Notes: generated by a model from the sequence alone, not told the origin. DNA of 64,000 nt from Apostichopus japonicus (GCF_037975245.1 NC_092576.1:43655611-43719610); one strand, 5' to 3'; numbered from the stretch's first letter, positions 24,125-38,300 are shown. Program-made: numbers and translations.

Positions 24125-26200
24125 TATTTGTATTTGTACCTTATCTGTATCATTGACATAACGTCCAGTGTGCACGGTTTAAATCAAACAATGCAATTTT
24201 GGTATCATATATTAGATATAGGATGAAACAAAATAGCATTATGAGCTCTGATCTCGATCCTCTAAACGCAAATCAAATGAACATCAGTCTGTGATCCAAG
24301 TAAATGTAAGGAATTAATTTGTTTTACATATTATCAACCAACGCTCTCGAATCTTAGTAATACATCAAAAAGCACTATAAAACTATCAAATTTAATACCA
24401 ACCAACATTAATGGTTCTATTGTGGTTTATAAAGTGATACTAAATGGGGAAACTTTTCATGAACGTCAGCAAAACATACTGTTAACGGGTTCTACGGCGA
24501 TAACATTTACTGTGGTAGTATTCACCTTTATTTAATCTGTCCTTCTTAAACTATTCGCTTTGCTTTAATCAGTTTTGTCATTTTATTTAAATTACTTTTT
24601 TCATGTCAGATTTGGAGCCTCTCGACTCCACAGTACACATACTTGATATGAAAGATTCATGTCTATTTTCATGAGGCTTAAACTGTTTAAACATAAGCGT
24701 CCTTGGCTTTAACATGTCCAAACTTTGGCCACACTTTTGTCCTAGAGATGGATTAAAGGTAGCATTTATTTCTACTCCGGATTTAATCTGACGTAAGTAT
24801 ACATATTTCAGCAATCGGTATTTACAACTTGCGGATCAGAAACACTTACAAATCCGAAGAATGAACAGTCAATTGCTTTCACTTTTGCTCGTTTATTATA
24901 AAGGGATATGAAAATTATTTTCTAATTATTTTTTTCCATCTCAATTTATTCAACAAATATTCCGCAAATATGTTAACAAACATAATCAAATATATTAATC
25001 GATGAAGGGATGTGCATGTATTTTATTCAACCTGAGAAACGTTTGAATTTTGGGTTGTATATATACTAAGTAATTTACTGTGTGCACGTCATTTACTCTT
25101 CTTTTATATATGTCGACTGTGGTCGTTAAATTTAACATACACACTCGATGAGTTAAAGGTCAGCCTTCAAGTCTAAGTAATACTCTATTTTTAGTTTCTG
25201 TACACAGTTTATTCTCCAGGGTACTGCAGTGATAAGTCAGTGTTATGGTACCCACCTGTCTATATAATGTATTAGTGTGTAAACAGTGAACTTTGGTAAA
25301 TTACCTTTTGTGATATTGTAAAGTAAAGTTTCGTTTTGAGAACTCGTCCTTATTGGTGAGGATTGTCATGTGACAATTTTTATAAGTGTCTGGAATTTGA
25401 ATTTTGCCAAACAATTGTTGTCGTTAATTGTTTGTTCTATATGGCGCGTAACCAGCTGTACCTGGTTAGAATGCGGATAGTATCTAACGCAACTTTTTAC
25501 CTACATTAAAAATTACAATCATATAAGGAAATAAGGAAATAAAGTACTTGTGTACATTTTAGTCAATTTTCCAACTTAGGTATAGTGTGCTCTTCTCTAT
25601 TAGACAAGATAACGAGATGGTTTTATTCAATGCAGTAGCATTTTTCCTTTTTTCTTTAAATACTCTTTGGGAGTTGGTCAATTTGCTTTCCTCTCTCGAA
25701 CCTCCCTCCTAATCATACTGTTAGCTACATGACCGGGGTGGAATGGGATAGGGAGGGAAGGACCATGTATGAGAAGAGTCTCACTAGTCTACATTGTATC
25801 ATGGAGCTATCGTTTATAGCTCCATGATTGTATTCCTTTCAAATATAAAATGCGTGAATCGATAGTTGTTCTAGTGTAGTTACTGATCGTTTAATGTTCT
25901 TTGACGGGAGTTATTGTCAAAGATGGTACTAACATTGAAGTAATTATAAACATATATTAAATTACAGTATTATTTAATTAGTTATTTAAAGGCGCTTCAC
26001 TATTTCCCATGATAGTTATTTCCTCCTGATTTATTTTATTCATCAATTATGTAAATGCTGTAAAACTGAAAGGAGAGATAAACATATATTAAATATGATT
26101 AAATAATCATATTTGTTCTGAACAATCCAAGGGTTTAATCGAGTGATTAATTGAGTTCTTATTTATTCGTTTTAATTTCTTTATTCATTTATTATACTAG
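24125..26200. other. Region upstream of NLR-B, non-coding
   Basis: No coding sequence supported. It contains a perfect 13-bp-stem hairpin at 25798-25828 (ATCATGGAGCTAT, 5-nt loop, ATAGCTCCATGAT). It ends at the 5'UTR acceptor TTATTATACTAG (26189-26200). Confidence 0.5.
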
Positions 26201-26221
26201 ATCTAATATCGAGGGTGCATT

Positions 26222-26396
26222 ATGGGTAATCGTCACGGAAAATCGAAAAGTCCGGCAGCAAAACAGACTGGCCACAGTAGTAGAAGCACTAATCGACCTC
26301 CTTCTCCTCCTCCTCCTCCTCCTCCTTCTACTCCTCCTGTTCCTTCTGCTTCTCCTCCAATGACGTCACCAGAGAGTCAATCACTCAGTATGGAGG
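26222..26396 (+). CDS. NLR-B exon 1: MGNRHGKSKS and proline-rich linker
   Basis: The ATG follows a 21-nt 5'UTR remnant after the acceptor ending at 26200. The 58 complete codons contain basic residues and serines after Gly-2, then NRPPSPPPPPPPSTPPVPSA encoded by a (TCCTCC)n-type microsatellite, and TSPESQSLSME. The exon ends in phase 1 at GGTCAGT and joins EMKKIYLAAL. NLR-A has a 12-codon exon (MAVNEAIGPALI) in the same place and phase, also preceded by GCATT, so the N-terminal exon has been exchanged between paralogues. Confidence 0.75.
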
Positions 26397-29300
26397 GTCA
26401 GTATAATCAAGTTTCTGTCCTGTTATTAATAAATACAAATTCAAGGGGATCTGAGAAATAATCATGTTTCTGTCCCTTAAACCCTCCTCAGTGATAATTA
26501 ATCAGTTATTATAATATTGTAGAGTGTTCTTCCCTTTTCGTCATTTATCGCAGGTGGGTCTTATCAGCTTGCAAATACTATGTTTTAACGGTCATTGCAC
26601 TTTCAACACTTTTGAAGAAACCACTGACGTCATAATTAATACGTTGCAAAGACAATCTTTTCCGACATTGGCAATATATTTAGTTATTCATTGATATTAT
26701 AAATTGTTTTATATTGGTTGATTAATTATAACGTTATAAACTGTCTGGTGAGATAGTTTCGTTTAAACCGATGATATACTTATAATTTAAGTAAGACTTT
26801 ACACGCGTTCTATGGTAAGCACCATATAAGAAACTGTTAATTCTCAGATATCTGCGGGAGTAAAAATTTATTGTTCAACCATTTCGAGTAAGTTAAAACT
26901 TCTTAATATTTAAATGTTGATATTATATTTGTATTTGTCCATATTTATATTCTGTGGCAATTTATTAACAAATCACTAAGAAATTGCCCGTCCATGTTTC
27001 ATTCTCACGCTGCGAGTCGTGCTATCTCAGAAATATTGTTTTCTCAATCGAATCGATTGAAAGCAAAACGATGTATGCCGCTTAATTGAATATTATAGTT
27101 TAATATCACTGTCTGTTATCATTCTTATTTTAGAAATGAAGAAAATTTACCTCGCTGCCCTGAAGAATATTTACAAAGAGCAGTATGACGCTGTACAACC
27201 CGTTCCTTACATCAAAGACAGACTCTACTGTGTAGACAGGGTATTTGTCGAGGGCGGTATACAGGTACTCGCTGGGAATGGAAGATTCCTTAAACAGGAT
27301 GAATCATGGAGACGGTTAAAATCATACAAGAATATATTTACTGATTCTGAGCTGAGAACAACCAGACGTATATTAGAGGGTGAACCTGGGTATGGTAAAT
27401 CAACTCTGACACTGCAACTGGCATATGATTGGTGTAATGGGGTTAAAGATTCCCCCCTCTATGGGGTAGAGAATCTGATCGTTCTCAAGTTAAGGCAGAT
27501 GGGTAACATTAAAAAAATAGATCGAGCTATCAAAATGTTCCTATTGTCTAAGGAACCTCGTATTCGAAGAATTGACGTTAACAAAATAATGGAATCATTT
27601 TCGTCGACTGTGATTATACTGGACGGTTATGACGAATATCCGGACAGAGACAATGACGCAGGAAATGACGTAGGACAAATCATCAGGTTCACGAAACTGC
27701 AAGATGTGGATGTTACCTTGACAACCAGATATCTACCAAAGGACTATTCCAAATCAAAAACGAAGAGAGTAAAGTTGACTGGGTTTGATGAGATCTCTCG
27801 AGATGAGTACATCCGTAAAGCTGTAACCGGACCAAACGACGAAGCTGCAATTGATAAAATCAAACGAGCTCTTAAAGAGAATGCCCTCCTAGATGACCTC
27901 TGTCAGGTTCCTCTCTTTTTCGTCATGTTTTCTCACATGACTCATGAAAGTGATATTTTCCAAAAGTTTAACACTCTCACTGACTTCTTCATGTACATGA
28001 TCAAATGTTTCCACAATCACCAGAAGAACAAATCCTTGGATGAAAACACTTACCCATACATGATTAGATTCGAGACTCATTATGAAGAACTCTGTCAAAT
28101 AGCGTTTGAGGGACTCAACAAAGAACAACAACAGATTCTGTGGGAGAGAGATGTCATGTGTAAACGACTTGGTCAAGCATTATATGCACATTATGTGGCA
28201 ATAGGCATCTTAGTAGAAGAATCAGTCTTTGTTGCTACAGACGGACAGATGAAGATCATGGTCAGGTTTTATCATAAACTATTCTGTGAATGGTATGCAT
28301 CATACATCCTCATAGATGTAGTTTCTGAGGCCAAGACTCCAGCTGAACTATCACGTGCTCTCAGATACCTGGATCCGTTTGACCTACAGTACTTGTATCG
28401 ATTCGCATGTGGTTCAGTTGGAAGTAAAATCATCGACTACCTGAAGAGCAGGAAAGATGGCGATAAGTTTGCAATCCTCTGTATCCTGGAGAAATCTGGT
28501 GGCGTTGATGACATCAAGGAGACCGTTAGGGAGCTCTGCTCTAAAATAGTTAAAATCAGGAGGGAAGACAGCAAGCTGCTACAGAGGTCTACAGTACAGC
28601 TACTACAGATAGCATCGAGTCATGACGTAAGTTATTATATGTACATATGACGTACGCTAAGCGTTTATAATGCAACTCCGTTTTGAGACTAAACCTTTTC
28701 AACTTCCACTATTGAAAAGATTGTGTTTGCTTGTTTTAACTAACAATTTAGTATGTTATATTAATACGGTTACGGGAATGCGTGAACCGTTTCAGTTGAT
28801 GACCTGGTGACGTCATAATATGTCATGAGACTAACTCCATTGGTCATTGCATAAGTTTCCCACAGCAGACTCACCACATGCTGTCACCATGTTTAAACTA
28901 GTTCGAGGTGTACTACACAATGTTACAGAGACCAGGTAAATATATGTTTTTTCCTTACACATTTGTGATTACAGTTTGAGTTATAGTCTGATGAAATGTA
29001 CAGACAGTGTAATACAATACAACAGACACATATATCATGTCAGTATTAACATCATTAAAGCAACATAGAAATAATTTATAGGAGAGATGTGACAAGACAT
29101 AGATAAATGGCATTGATAACATGCATACAAGCAACCCTAACCATTTGGTACATTGCAGTATTACGTGTCCATTATAAACAACGGATATTATACTTGATCT
29201 AAGGCTAAAAATCTGACCGAGATGATATTATTTATTCACCAATTGTCGGTGTCTGAGTGAGTCGTGATTAACACAAATGTGACACGATCCCCCGTTAACG

Positions 29301-32300
29301 CATACGAGGTTATCACTGTTTTTTTAATATTTACACACCCAACGACACACAAAGAAAATATACCCGATAAGACATAGTGACGTCATCATTTGCCTAAGAA
29401 ATATTAGCATTAACTATGAAGACACTTCTTTAATGCATGGTAGACTATGAAACAAACACGATAGGAGAGATGTGACAAGATAGAGATAATTGGGCTTGAA
29501 ATCATACGCAGCCGAGAGTATCACTGTTTTACTAGTTACAGACCCCATGACACCAGTGGCGTAGCCAGGATTTTTCTAGCAGGAAGGCACTGGGGGGTCA
29601 CAAACTTTCCCTGGGGGGGTCACAAATTTCCCTAGCAAAAAGTTCCGCGAAGAGTGGTCATCCCTCTTTGGCAGTTAGAAAAATGCTTTTCTCAGAAAAC
29701 ATTTCTCACAGTTCATATTTCGAGAACATGAGGTCACAATATATAATCAATTTCAGTGTACATCAAACGGCCCATTTCCTGCAATCGGGGGCCTGTAGGG
29801 GCCATAGAGTTGTTGTACTCTATGTGCCGTTACCGCAATGACGTCACCCCCCCCCCTTCCCCACTTCTTCGAGAATCGAACCTGCTGACGTCCATGTGCA
29901 AAATTCGTCGTTAGCACATTCCCTCTGGAGAGACAATACCTTTTAAAAAATTACCAATGATCTTAATGTTTTGTTCATTCACTTTCACATGAGAGTAGCA
30001 ATTTCCTATGAATATTTGGTACATATCTCCGAAAGTCTGAACATCCTTTTTATTTCTTTGTTTGGATTCTCCTGTTTTACATGTGTTCAGCGGCGTAACG
30101 ATGAGTCTGGGGGCCCCTGGGTCCAGGGAAGGAAGGGCCCCCCTGGCTGCTGCGGAGAATCAACCGATTTGCGCGCAGCGCACATCACGAGCGCGGAGCT
30201 TGAAGTCCCAAAGGCGTGGGTCAAGGGCCCGCCTTAGGGCCCTGGAAGCTCTGGGGTTCTACAGGCTCTCTGGTGCAATCTAAGCCGTATATGGAACATT
30301 TCGTGGTGATTTATTGACTGAGATTTTGGGGAAAATCTGCGTTCATTGACACATGTTTGGTCCGCCTTGTCTGTCATACTGGGAACATGAAAAAATGTGT
30401 TGCAAAGCTAGAATACATTAAGAGATTGAAAGGACAATAAGACCAAATGACCAATGTCCAATTAACATAAACTCGTACCTAGTATTTTACCGGCCAAATT
30501 TGGGCAAAATATCAGCAAAACGGTGGAAAATATGCCAAATTCGATTTACTGTCTGATACGGTAACATACAAATCCACACACAAATCTTAGGCATCGGCGA
30601 TTTGGCCGATAGCTGAGGAAAGCATCAGCCAAATGGGTTCAAAATATGCCAAATTTGTGTCATTTTGCCAGTTATAGGCCAATGTCATGTGGCAACCCTG
30701 ACCGAGAGCGAATTCATTGAAATTAGAGGCGCTATTGCGCTATAATATGTACCAGCGTAGCCTATCAAGTTCCAGTGTGTACCTCAGGCTCTTGAGTCAG
30801 TCGTGCGGAAAGAAGGATACGAGATTTGCAGTTGCAGGGGCAAATGATTTCTGACGAACGTATTCACGCACAGAAAAATATGTCCATTGTCTCGTTTATA
30901 GTTTCTTTTCCAACGAAAACGTGCCGTTTCAAAAAGAAAAAAAGAAAAAAAAGGGTACCCCTCGTCTAAGTTCTGTACATCAGTGCAGCGGGGCCCCCTC
31001 TGGTCGGTGGCCCCTGGGTTTGCCCCGTCCGAGCCCATTGGCGTTACGCCGCTGCATGTGTTAACAAACTACACATGCAGCTAAGTGTTAAAACTGTTTA
31101 AAAGCAAACATAACTGCTTTATATTTGTACTAGTTACCACACCCCGGAGGACTTGTCGATGTGAGTGATAAATCTACCAAGCTGAACACTGTTCAGATCA
31201 GATGAAAGCTATTCTCCTGTTATTGTGCCCGTTCGCAAATTTGTCCACGAACAAGTCCAGATCTAACTTCTCAACACGGTGACTCTCTATTGAAAGTATT
31301 GCCAGATTGCTCAACCGGCTGTTTGCCATGGAATTCCTGACGAGAGTTTTGATGAGTTTTAGAGTCGAAAAACTCCTTTCGCATGCGGCTGATGTTAACT
31401 TCGGGAAGGTATATAGATTACAATTTGCGAGGGTAAAGGGCTGCGGCGCTGGACTTGCCTGGAAAGGGCGATGTTTGGTGATCGAAATGTCAAAAGTTGG
31501 GCCAATTTCCCTCTGGGGGGGGGGGCACCGGGGGGTCACGGCTTTGTCGTGGGGGCACGTGCCCCCCGTGCCCCCCTCCCCCGTAGCTACGCCACTGCAT
31601 GACAAATCAGAAACATACACCCCCGATATGACATAGTGACGTGATAATTTGCGTAAGAAAAATCAGCATTTACCTTTGTGATGACACTGTCAAGAATGTA
31701 TGGTAGACTATGAAACAACACGATAGGGGACCGATCATTTATCTCCAAACGTTTCAAAAGTATTATTAATTAGAAAATCAGTTGGAACCTGCAACATTTG
31801 TTTAGGAAGTGCGCCCTCTTTCCTGCACCAAACAGTTGTTATAGTGCAGTATTTGAATATGCATATTTACGAAAGCGCCATTTTCCTTCTTTATTTTTGG
31901 ATTAAAAAAGAAATTTATTTTGTTTGTCCAACTAATATTGGCTTATTATATAATTTACCAAAGTTTCATGTAATTTGATACAGTAGAAGGAACTTTTAAA
32001 GAAGAACAACAAAAGCTTAACAAATTCAAAACAGTTGGAAGGTTCCTTGCACCATTAGGCCTACACTCAAACAACAAAACACCTGTTCTCAATTTCAAAC
32101 AAAGCCGCACAGTGAAAGTTATTCATCTACGCACGTAGACATACGTATAGATTCCCGCAGGGCGGGTCACGTAAAAAGGACGTACACTCTGTGTGGAGAT
32201 TCAGTTCGTTACTAGTTACACACAAACATGTTCATCATTATACTGTATCACTGCTAATGGAGTAATGGACTTAGGCTACACCGCGTATGGTTTGCCGCTG

Positions 32301-35300
32301 TTATCATATTGACTTACGGTAATTATAGGCCTATTTGAAATCAACAATTATAGGCCTTGGCTTGCTTGAGAGATTTTGTCTTTTCTGTAAGATATTTCGT
32401 TGCATGAATTTCAAAGGTATTACTTCTTAATGTAACATTGCCTGTCTGAAATGACTGTTTTAGCCTAGCCTAGGTTACGTTTGTTCTTTTTGAAATCGGA
32501 GCCTAAAGAAGTAAAACAAAATAGAAACGTCAGCAGAGTAGAAATAACATGAAACAGTTAGGCCCCTAGATGATAAACCAGATATTAGATCCCAAAAAAT
32601 GAGCTTGTTGAACGCACAAAGAACAAGTAGGCCCTAGGCCTAGGGCCTATACTCTAACATAGACATCCGGTCATATGCTGGTAAACTTCATTTAATGTGT
32701 TCAAGTAGGCCTAAGACAAGGGCTAGCCGAACAAAATAATAGCATGTATCAAGCTCATCAAATTATTGATTCAAATTTTATTTCTGTTTCATTTGAGACC
32801 GTAAACATATGTATTAGTGGGCCAGTATCAATTTCTAATCGTTTGCACCGACAGCGTTAATGACCTACTGGCGTTATACTTAGGCCTCTTGGTTGACGTG
32901 GTGGCCTAACGTTAGTTGTAAAAAAATGTAGGTAGGTTATAATATAATAAATAACGTTAGTTTTTTAAGGAAAATAAAAAGAAGCAAACAGTTTGTGATC
33001 AAATACATTTCACACGCGTAGGCCTAGGCTACGTCTTAAACACGTCACATGTTACCGGACAGTGTCCCCGTTACATTCACGGTATCAAGTGTTTCATTAT
33101 CAATGTGTTAGCCTTCGTAACGTAACGTTGAACTTAAACCGTGAGCAACGGCTAGTAGAAGATTCTCTTACCGGGAAAAGTAAGAGCTTAGATTATAGCA
33201 ATATATATATAGCCTGTATATCCTCCGTCAGCCTTTTTTTAAAATTTTTTTAATTATTGTCTCAGTCATTAGATTAGCTTCCTACTTTATCCTAAATAAA
33301 TTATATACTGTAGAGTGTGGGCCTAAATTGACAAAATAGGTAAAGTTGTTAGCAGTAAGGATGGATGTTTCTAACGGATCTAGACTAGCCTAGACCTAGG
33401 CTTACAGTAGGTCAAAAGTTGGAGATCAAAATATAACAGGTAAACGGTATCAACATTGGGGGTGGGGAAAATTGAATAGGAAAGTTTAACTCAAATGAGT
33501 CTAGGAAAATACTATAGTAAGATATGACGGTGGCTTTGTTCATACTGTGTAGGCTATTTTATTGTAAAGCGGGCGGGCTATCTGCCTACGATACTGGTTT
33601 GTCGGTCGGCTGGCGAATGGAAATCTTACAGATGTACCACACGTAATTAATATAGCCCTATATAATCTTTGCGTAATTACAATGATTGGAAATGATTTTA
33701 TTTTTATTATAACGAAATTGATTGCAAGTAGGGTATAGGTCTATACGATAAACACACGTATCAACATGCGCTGTATCTCCCGGGAAGGAAACTCATTTGT
33801 AGTGGGCCACTCACGGCAGGAACGTTGTCGAGTCTTCGCTAGTGTGGCTGTAGGAATTAATGCACTGACTGACAGGAATGAAACAATAGCATAGATTATG
33901 AAAACTACAGAAATACCTAGTGTATGTGCTAAATATAATATTACAGTCCAAATATAAATATTTAGATATTGTTTTTTACTTTTATCTGAATTTCTTCAGC
34001 ATACGAATATTATTTTAATAAAATCATTATAATATCATGCTTTTTTTTAATGGTACGTTTGGCAAGCAAGTTTGAATGGGCCATCACTCATTCTTTTCTT
34101 TTTTATCAAATAACTTAAATGTAATACAATTCCTAATATCATGAACATTAAAAAATAAGAAATCACAGACAATTCTGTGTTAAAAATAATTATTAATTTT
34201 ATAGCTTTTTAAGCTTGTGTGTGTTCTATTTCATATACGTTGGATATTCGTCATGTGTATTTATCCATCATGGATGAACTATAAGATAAGTTAACTGTGA
34301 TCTTTCTTTCCTATTCTTCAGATTTCAATATCTCATCTAAACCTAGTTTGGTCCTTCAGTGGATTCGACGGTGAAGATATCAGACTTGAGTCCGGTATTA
34401 GTTTATCAAGCCTATCATCAGTAGAGAAGATATCCATCAGTGAAGGAAGACTGGAACAAGAATTTACAGAGGAAGAAGTGATCGGATTAATAAACTATGG
34501 AATCAAGTCACCAATATTCAAGGAACTATGGTAAGGGTAAAACATCGTGACAGGCCTTGGCTGATAATATGCGGGGAGGAGGGGTAGTCAGGGTTAGTGT
34601 AAGGGGTACATATATGGGGATAAGGTGATGGTTTTGCTAATTTCATTTTAGTTAAATTTACAAGTCTTGTGTTGAGACGTGCCATTTGAAATGTAGCAAT
34701 ATTAAGAAGAATTTTTAAGCTGGGAAATATGTTAAAATTTTATTCAATTACTGATTGTGTAGTGTACAGCACATCGTATGATTTTTCCACACGTGTGCAT
34801 ACTGTAATAAGGTGAGTTAAGGACGTGCGTTTCAGTATAATAGGAATAGCAAATAACATTATCATTTTCAAACAAACTGAACTAAAATAAACAAATACAA
34901 ATTATAAATTACTACTCAAAAATTGAAACGAAAGATAGGAAGAATTTCAAGTGCATGGACACAAACATTTCTATCATCTATTTTAAAATAAAATTAGTTT
35001 ATTTTATTTTATTATTTTAAAATATTTTCAAGAATTACGCAACCTTAATAAATAAATGTAAATCGATCAAAATAACAAATCACCAATAATTGTTAATGGG
35101 AGGCTGTTTGTCAATCATTAATAGCGACTGATCTATACCTTGTCAACAGCTCCAGGTTTTCGCTAAATTAAAGAAATAGGCAAATTTATTGACCTCCATG
35201 ACATGACGTTTATTACAGTGATGACATCAGATATATACAATTATATATTTACTTCCCTTCCTCTACTTTGCAGGCTTCATAACTGTAAACTGCCATCCTC

Positions 35301-38300
35301 GATCAAGCCAGACATCATACCAGAAGAATCAAGATCAAGGAATATTAAAGGTAAGGTATAACATAATACATAACATAATTATTGATGAAGTAAATTGCTT
35401 TCATTGCACCGTTTCACAGATTTCTTAAGTGTGGTTGAGGTGGGGGAGATGGGGGGGGGGGACTAGTATAATGATATATTAGTCGCCAAGAATGAACCTA
35501 GAATGGTGAAGTCGTTCTGGAATACAACAAACAGACTAGTCCTGTGCGGGGATATGATTCAAGGGGTTGGGACTTCCTAAAAGTTTGTCAACCTTTGGCG
35601 TTCCTTGAGCTGATTTAAGGCAGCTTTCTATCAAGCACCTATATATATTAAAATAATATCTAAGAGATTAGTGTGTTGAGTTACTTAATATATTATTGTT
35701 ACCCTATAAAAAAAAAGGACTGTGAAGTAAGCCGAAAGTATTACGAAACAAAGATAATACAATTATTGGTTAAATTACTAGTGACTGCTAATTTCTAGTA
35801 CTTATTACTAATTAATTAGTAGAGAGAACATTTCAATGGTTCAGTTTACTGATGTTTGACGCCTCTCGTACATGTACATTACCTCTGACTGTTAACGTTA
35901 TAAGTATGTGGAACAGATTCATATTTAATCTTATGAATTGTTTAAAATTTGTCATTTATTTCTATGATAATTTATTAATTTTATTATTTCATCTATATTT
36001 ACAGTCATATCATCCAAAGAAGCTAGATTTCTTGATCTGATATCTGGTCGATGGAGGAAGGTTTGTAATAGTTGGTACTTTAAGTAAATTATAATTATTT
36101 ATAATGCTCGTTGCCTTCACATTTTCCTGTGATAATGTTATTATTAGTAACATGCATAACAGTGAATGGGGTAGAGGGGTCGATACATTTTCCAAACATA
36201 ATCATAAAAAGCCAGCATCCTTGAGAGTTATAAACATATATTGTCTCACTGTGTGGAATATTCCGGTGAAAGACGATATGATTCTTACAGGAAAGAAAAC
36301 AATATTCCACATCCCTAGTTCTCAATATCTTGCTCTTAACTCTAGATACATTTATTTTGAGCTGATTAATTTCATGATTCCAGGAAATGTATCTCGGTTG
36401 AAGTCTTGTTAAGCCATAATGCCGCATGTTACTTAAAACTCTCCTGTGTGTTGCTGGATTTTTGTTTCTTTTAATCTGATTAAATTTAAATTAATCACTC
36501 AACTGTTTTGTACTTTGAATTAAAGAGATTTTTACAAATGCATTTTATTAGTATTTTTGGTCCCTCCGTGGCAATTGTTTTTATCATTATTTTTTCTCAA
36601 CATAATTAAGATTATTAGGTCACATAATCTTACCTTTCTAGATGCATTCATTAATTTTAACATATTTTAAATAATATTCTTCATACCCAATTAACCCATT
36701 CAGCCTAGTTTGAGAGCTTCACTGTGCAGGAAGTAAAACATACATATTTAAACATTCACCATTTGCTAATTTAAAACTTTGTTTTCAAATATCTGCTAAA
36801 TTAACCAATCAATTCATCTCCGCTATTAACACCAATTTCATTGTCTCCTTAATGCCTTAATTTTACATTAATATTATTCTATTTAATAATTACTATTTAT
36901 TTATTTCAATAGCCTGATGACATCCAGACTATTACAGTGATGTGTTCAGATGCTTTGGTCATCCACAGAGACACCAGTGAGTCTGTACAGAGGTCAGTCA
37001 TAGAGCTCCTGGTGGAAGCATCCAATCATGACGTAAGTAAAACATAAAGGAATTATTGAATAAATACATCAATCAATACAAGTTAAAATTAGATAAAACA
37101 GTTTAAAATGTTTAAAAACAGTAATATCTTGATGAAGGATTAGATCGCTTTAGTTATTAAATATTAAATTGTTTAAATTAGAACAAGGAAATACAGGTTC
37201 AAATTGATATATTATTATCAGCTCAAGATAAGACAGAGTCGTAAATACAAACAATAAATATTAATTAATTAATAAACTACTAAATAGAGTGTGTATGATA
37301 ATAAACGATAAATAATCATTTTGAAATTCTTTTTCATGGTGTTTATTCAACAATAGTTTCTGTTCATCTTAGTTGTATTAATTATATTTTTCAAAATCTT
37401 CCCAGAAGTGAAGTATAAAATAATAATTTGAGACAGAAAGGGTCAATGAATTGTTTCCTGTTTTACGGATTCGGCCGAATATTGTGCTTTCTTTTAAGTT
37501 TACATTTAAATTAAAACAGAAATTAATGAAGTCATTGACAACATACCTAAGTAGTAGAATACCTCAATAATAAACCGATACCTAAATATAAAATGTATAA
37601 TAATTAACAGTTCACTTCAAAACCAACCCCTCAACCTGATCTTCCCATCACAAATTACATAAATTAAATAATACATATTAGTTCCGGCTCATGTCACCCC
37701 CCCCCCAATAAAACATAAATTACATCAAATATGTATAAGCAGTCTGCATGCTCCCCCACCCTAACGCACCCCTTAATTATCCCTACCACGCCCATCCCTA
37801 CCCAGTACGACACCCGACGGTCCATTTATCACTCACCCCTCGCACACGCTTTGATAATAACAACATAACATTTACGATGGTAAACTGTTTCAACTCCCTA
37901 CCCTACACAAAGACACCCTCCTTATACCCCGACCATATATCTCTTAACCTTAACACACCCTTCCTTACCATAACAAACCCCTCCCTACACCCCTGACATC
38001 CCTTGTACCGTCCATCCCTCACCCCTCTTACACACCTTTAATTCATTCTACAGAAATAACAATGACTGATCTCTGTAATAAACCTAACCCTATTGTTTAC
38101 CCTTTAACATCTTGCAAAAAAACAAAGATAAAGCGAAGATAAAACAAACTTTACAGATAAAATCATCCCATTTTTACAAATTCAAACCACTAATTATTAA
38201 TTAATAACAAAACTATAAAAATATAATTAATAAAATAAACAAATTATTATTAGATTAATATGAAATTAAAACAACAATCAAGTTTAATATTCCTAAATTA

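Larger units (their letters stand above)
29554..31597 (-). mobile_element. hAT-family DNA transposon, internally deleted
   Basis: Terminal inverted repeats CAGTGGCGTAGC at both ends, flanked by 8-bp target duplications CATGACAC (29546-29553) and CATGACAA (31598-31605; 7 of 8 identical). On the minus strand, 31198 to about 31440 encodes a hAT C-terminal dimerisation region (LTSAACERSFSTLKLIKTLV, then LAILSIESHRVE) of the ZMYM1-like type. The rest of the transposase is missing, so the copy is non-autonomous. It carries a second insertion at 30088-31054. Confidence 0.9.
29081..31728. repeat. Two-copy tandem duplication (~383 bp period), second copy split by hAT
   Basis: GGAGAGATGTGACAAGA starts the copies at 29081 and 29464. 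Later blocks repeat in order: TATCACTGTTTT, GACATAGTGACGT, TAAGAAA[TA]AT[TC]AGCATT and TGGTAGACTATGAAACAA, at 29312-29450 and at 29520 plus 31632-31720. The second copy is interrupted by the element at 29554-31597. Confidence 0.8.

Noticed and set aside
27889-28176. 95-codon minus-strand frame opposite NLR-B
   Set aside because: Antisense shadow of the NACHT exon.
30062-30283. 73-codon plus-strand frame in the inner hAT element
   Set aside because: GC-rich transposon end sequence without transposase similarity.
36095-36427. 110-codon minus and 102-codon plus overlapping frames in an NLR-B intron
   Set aside because: Mutually overlapping, no homology, inside a well-supported intron.
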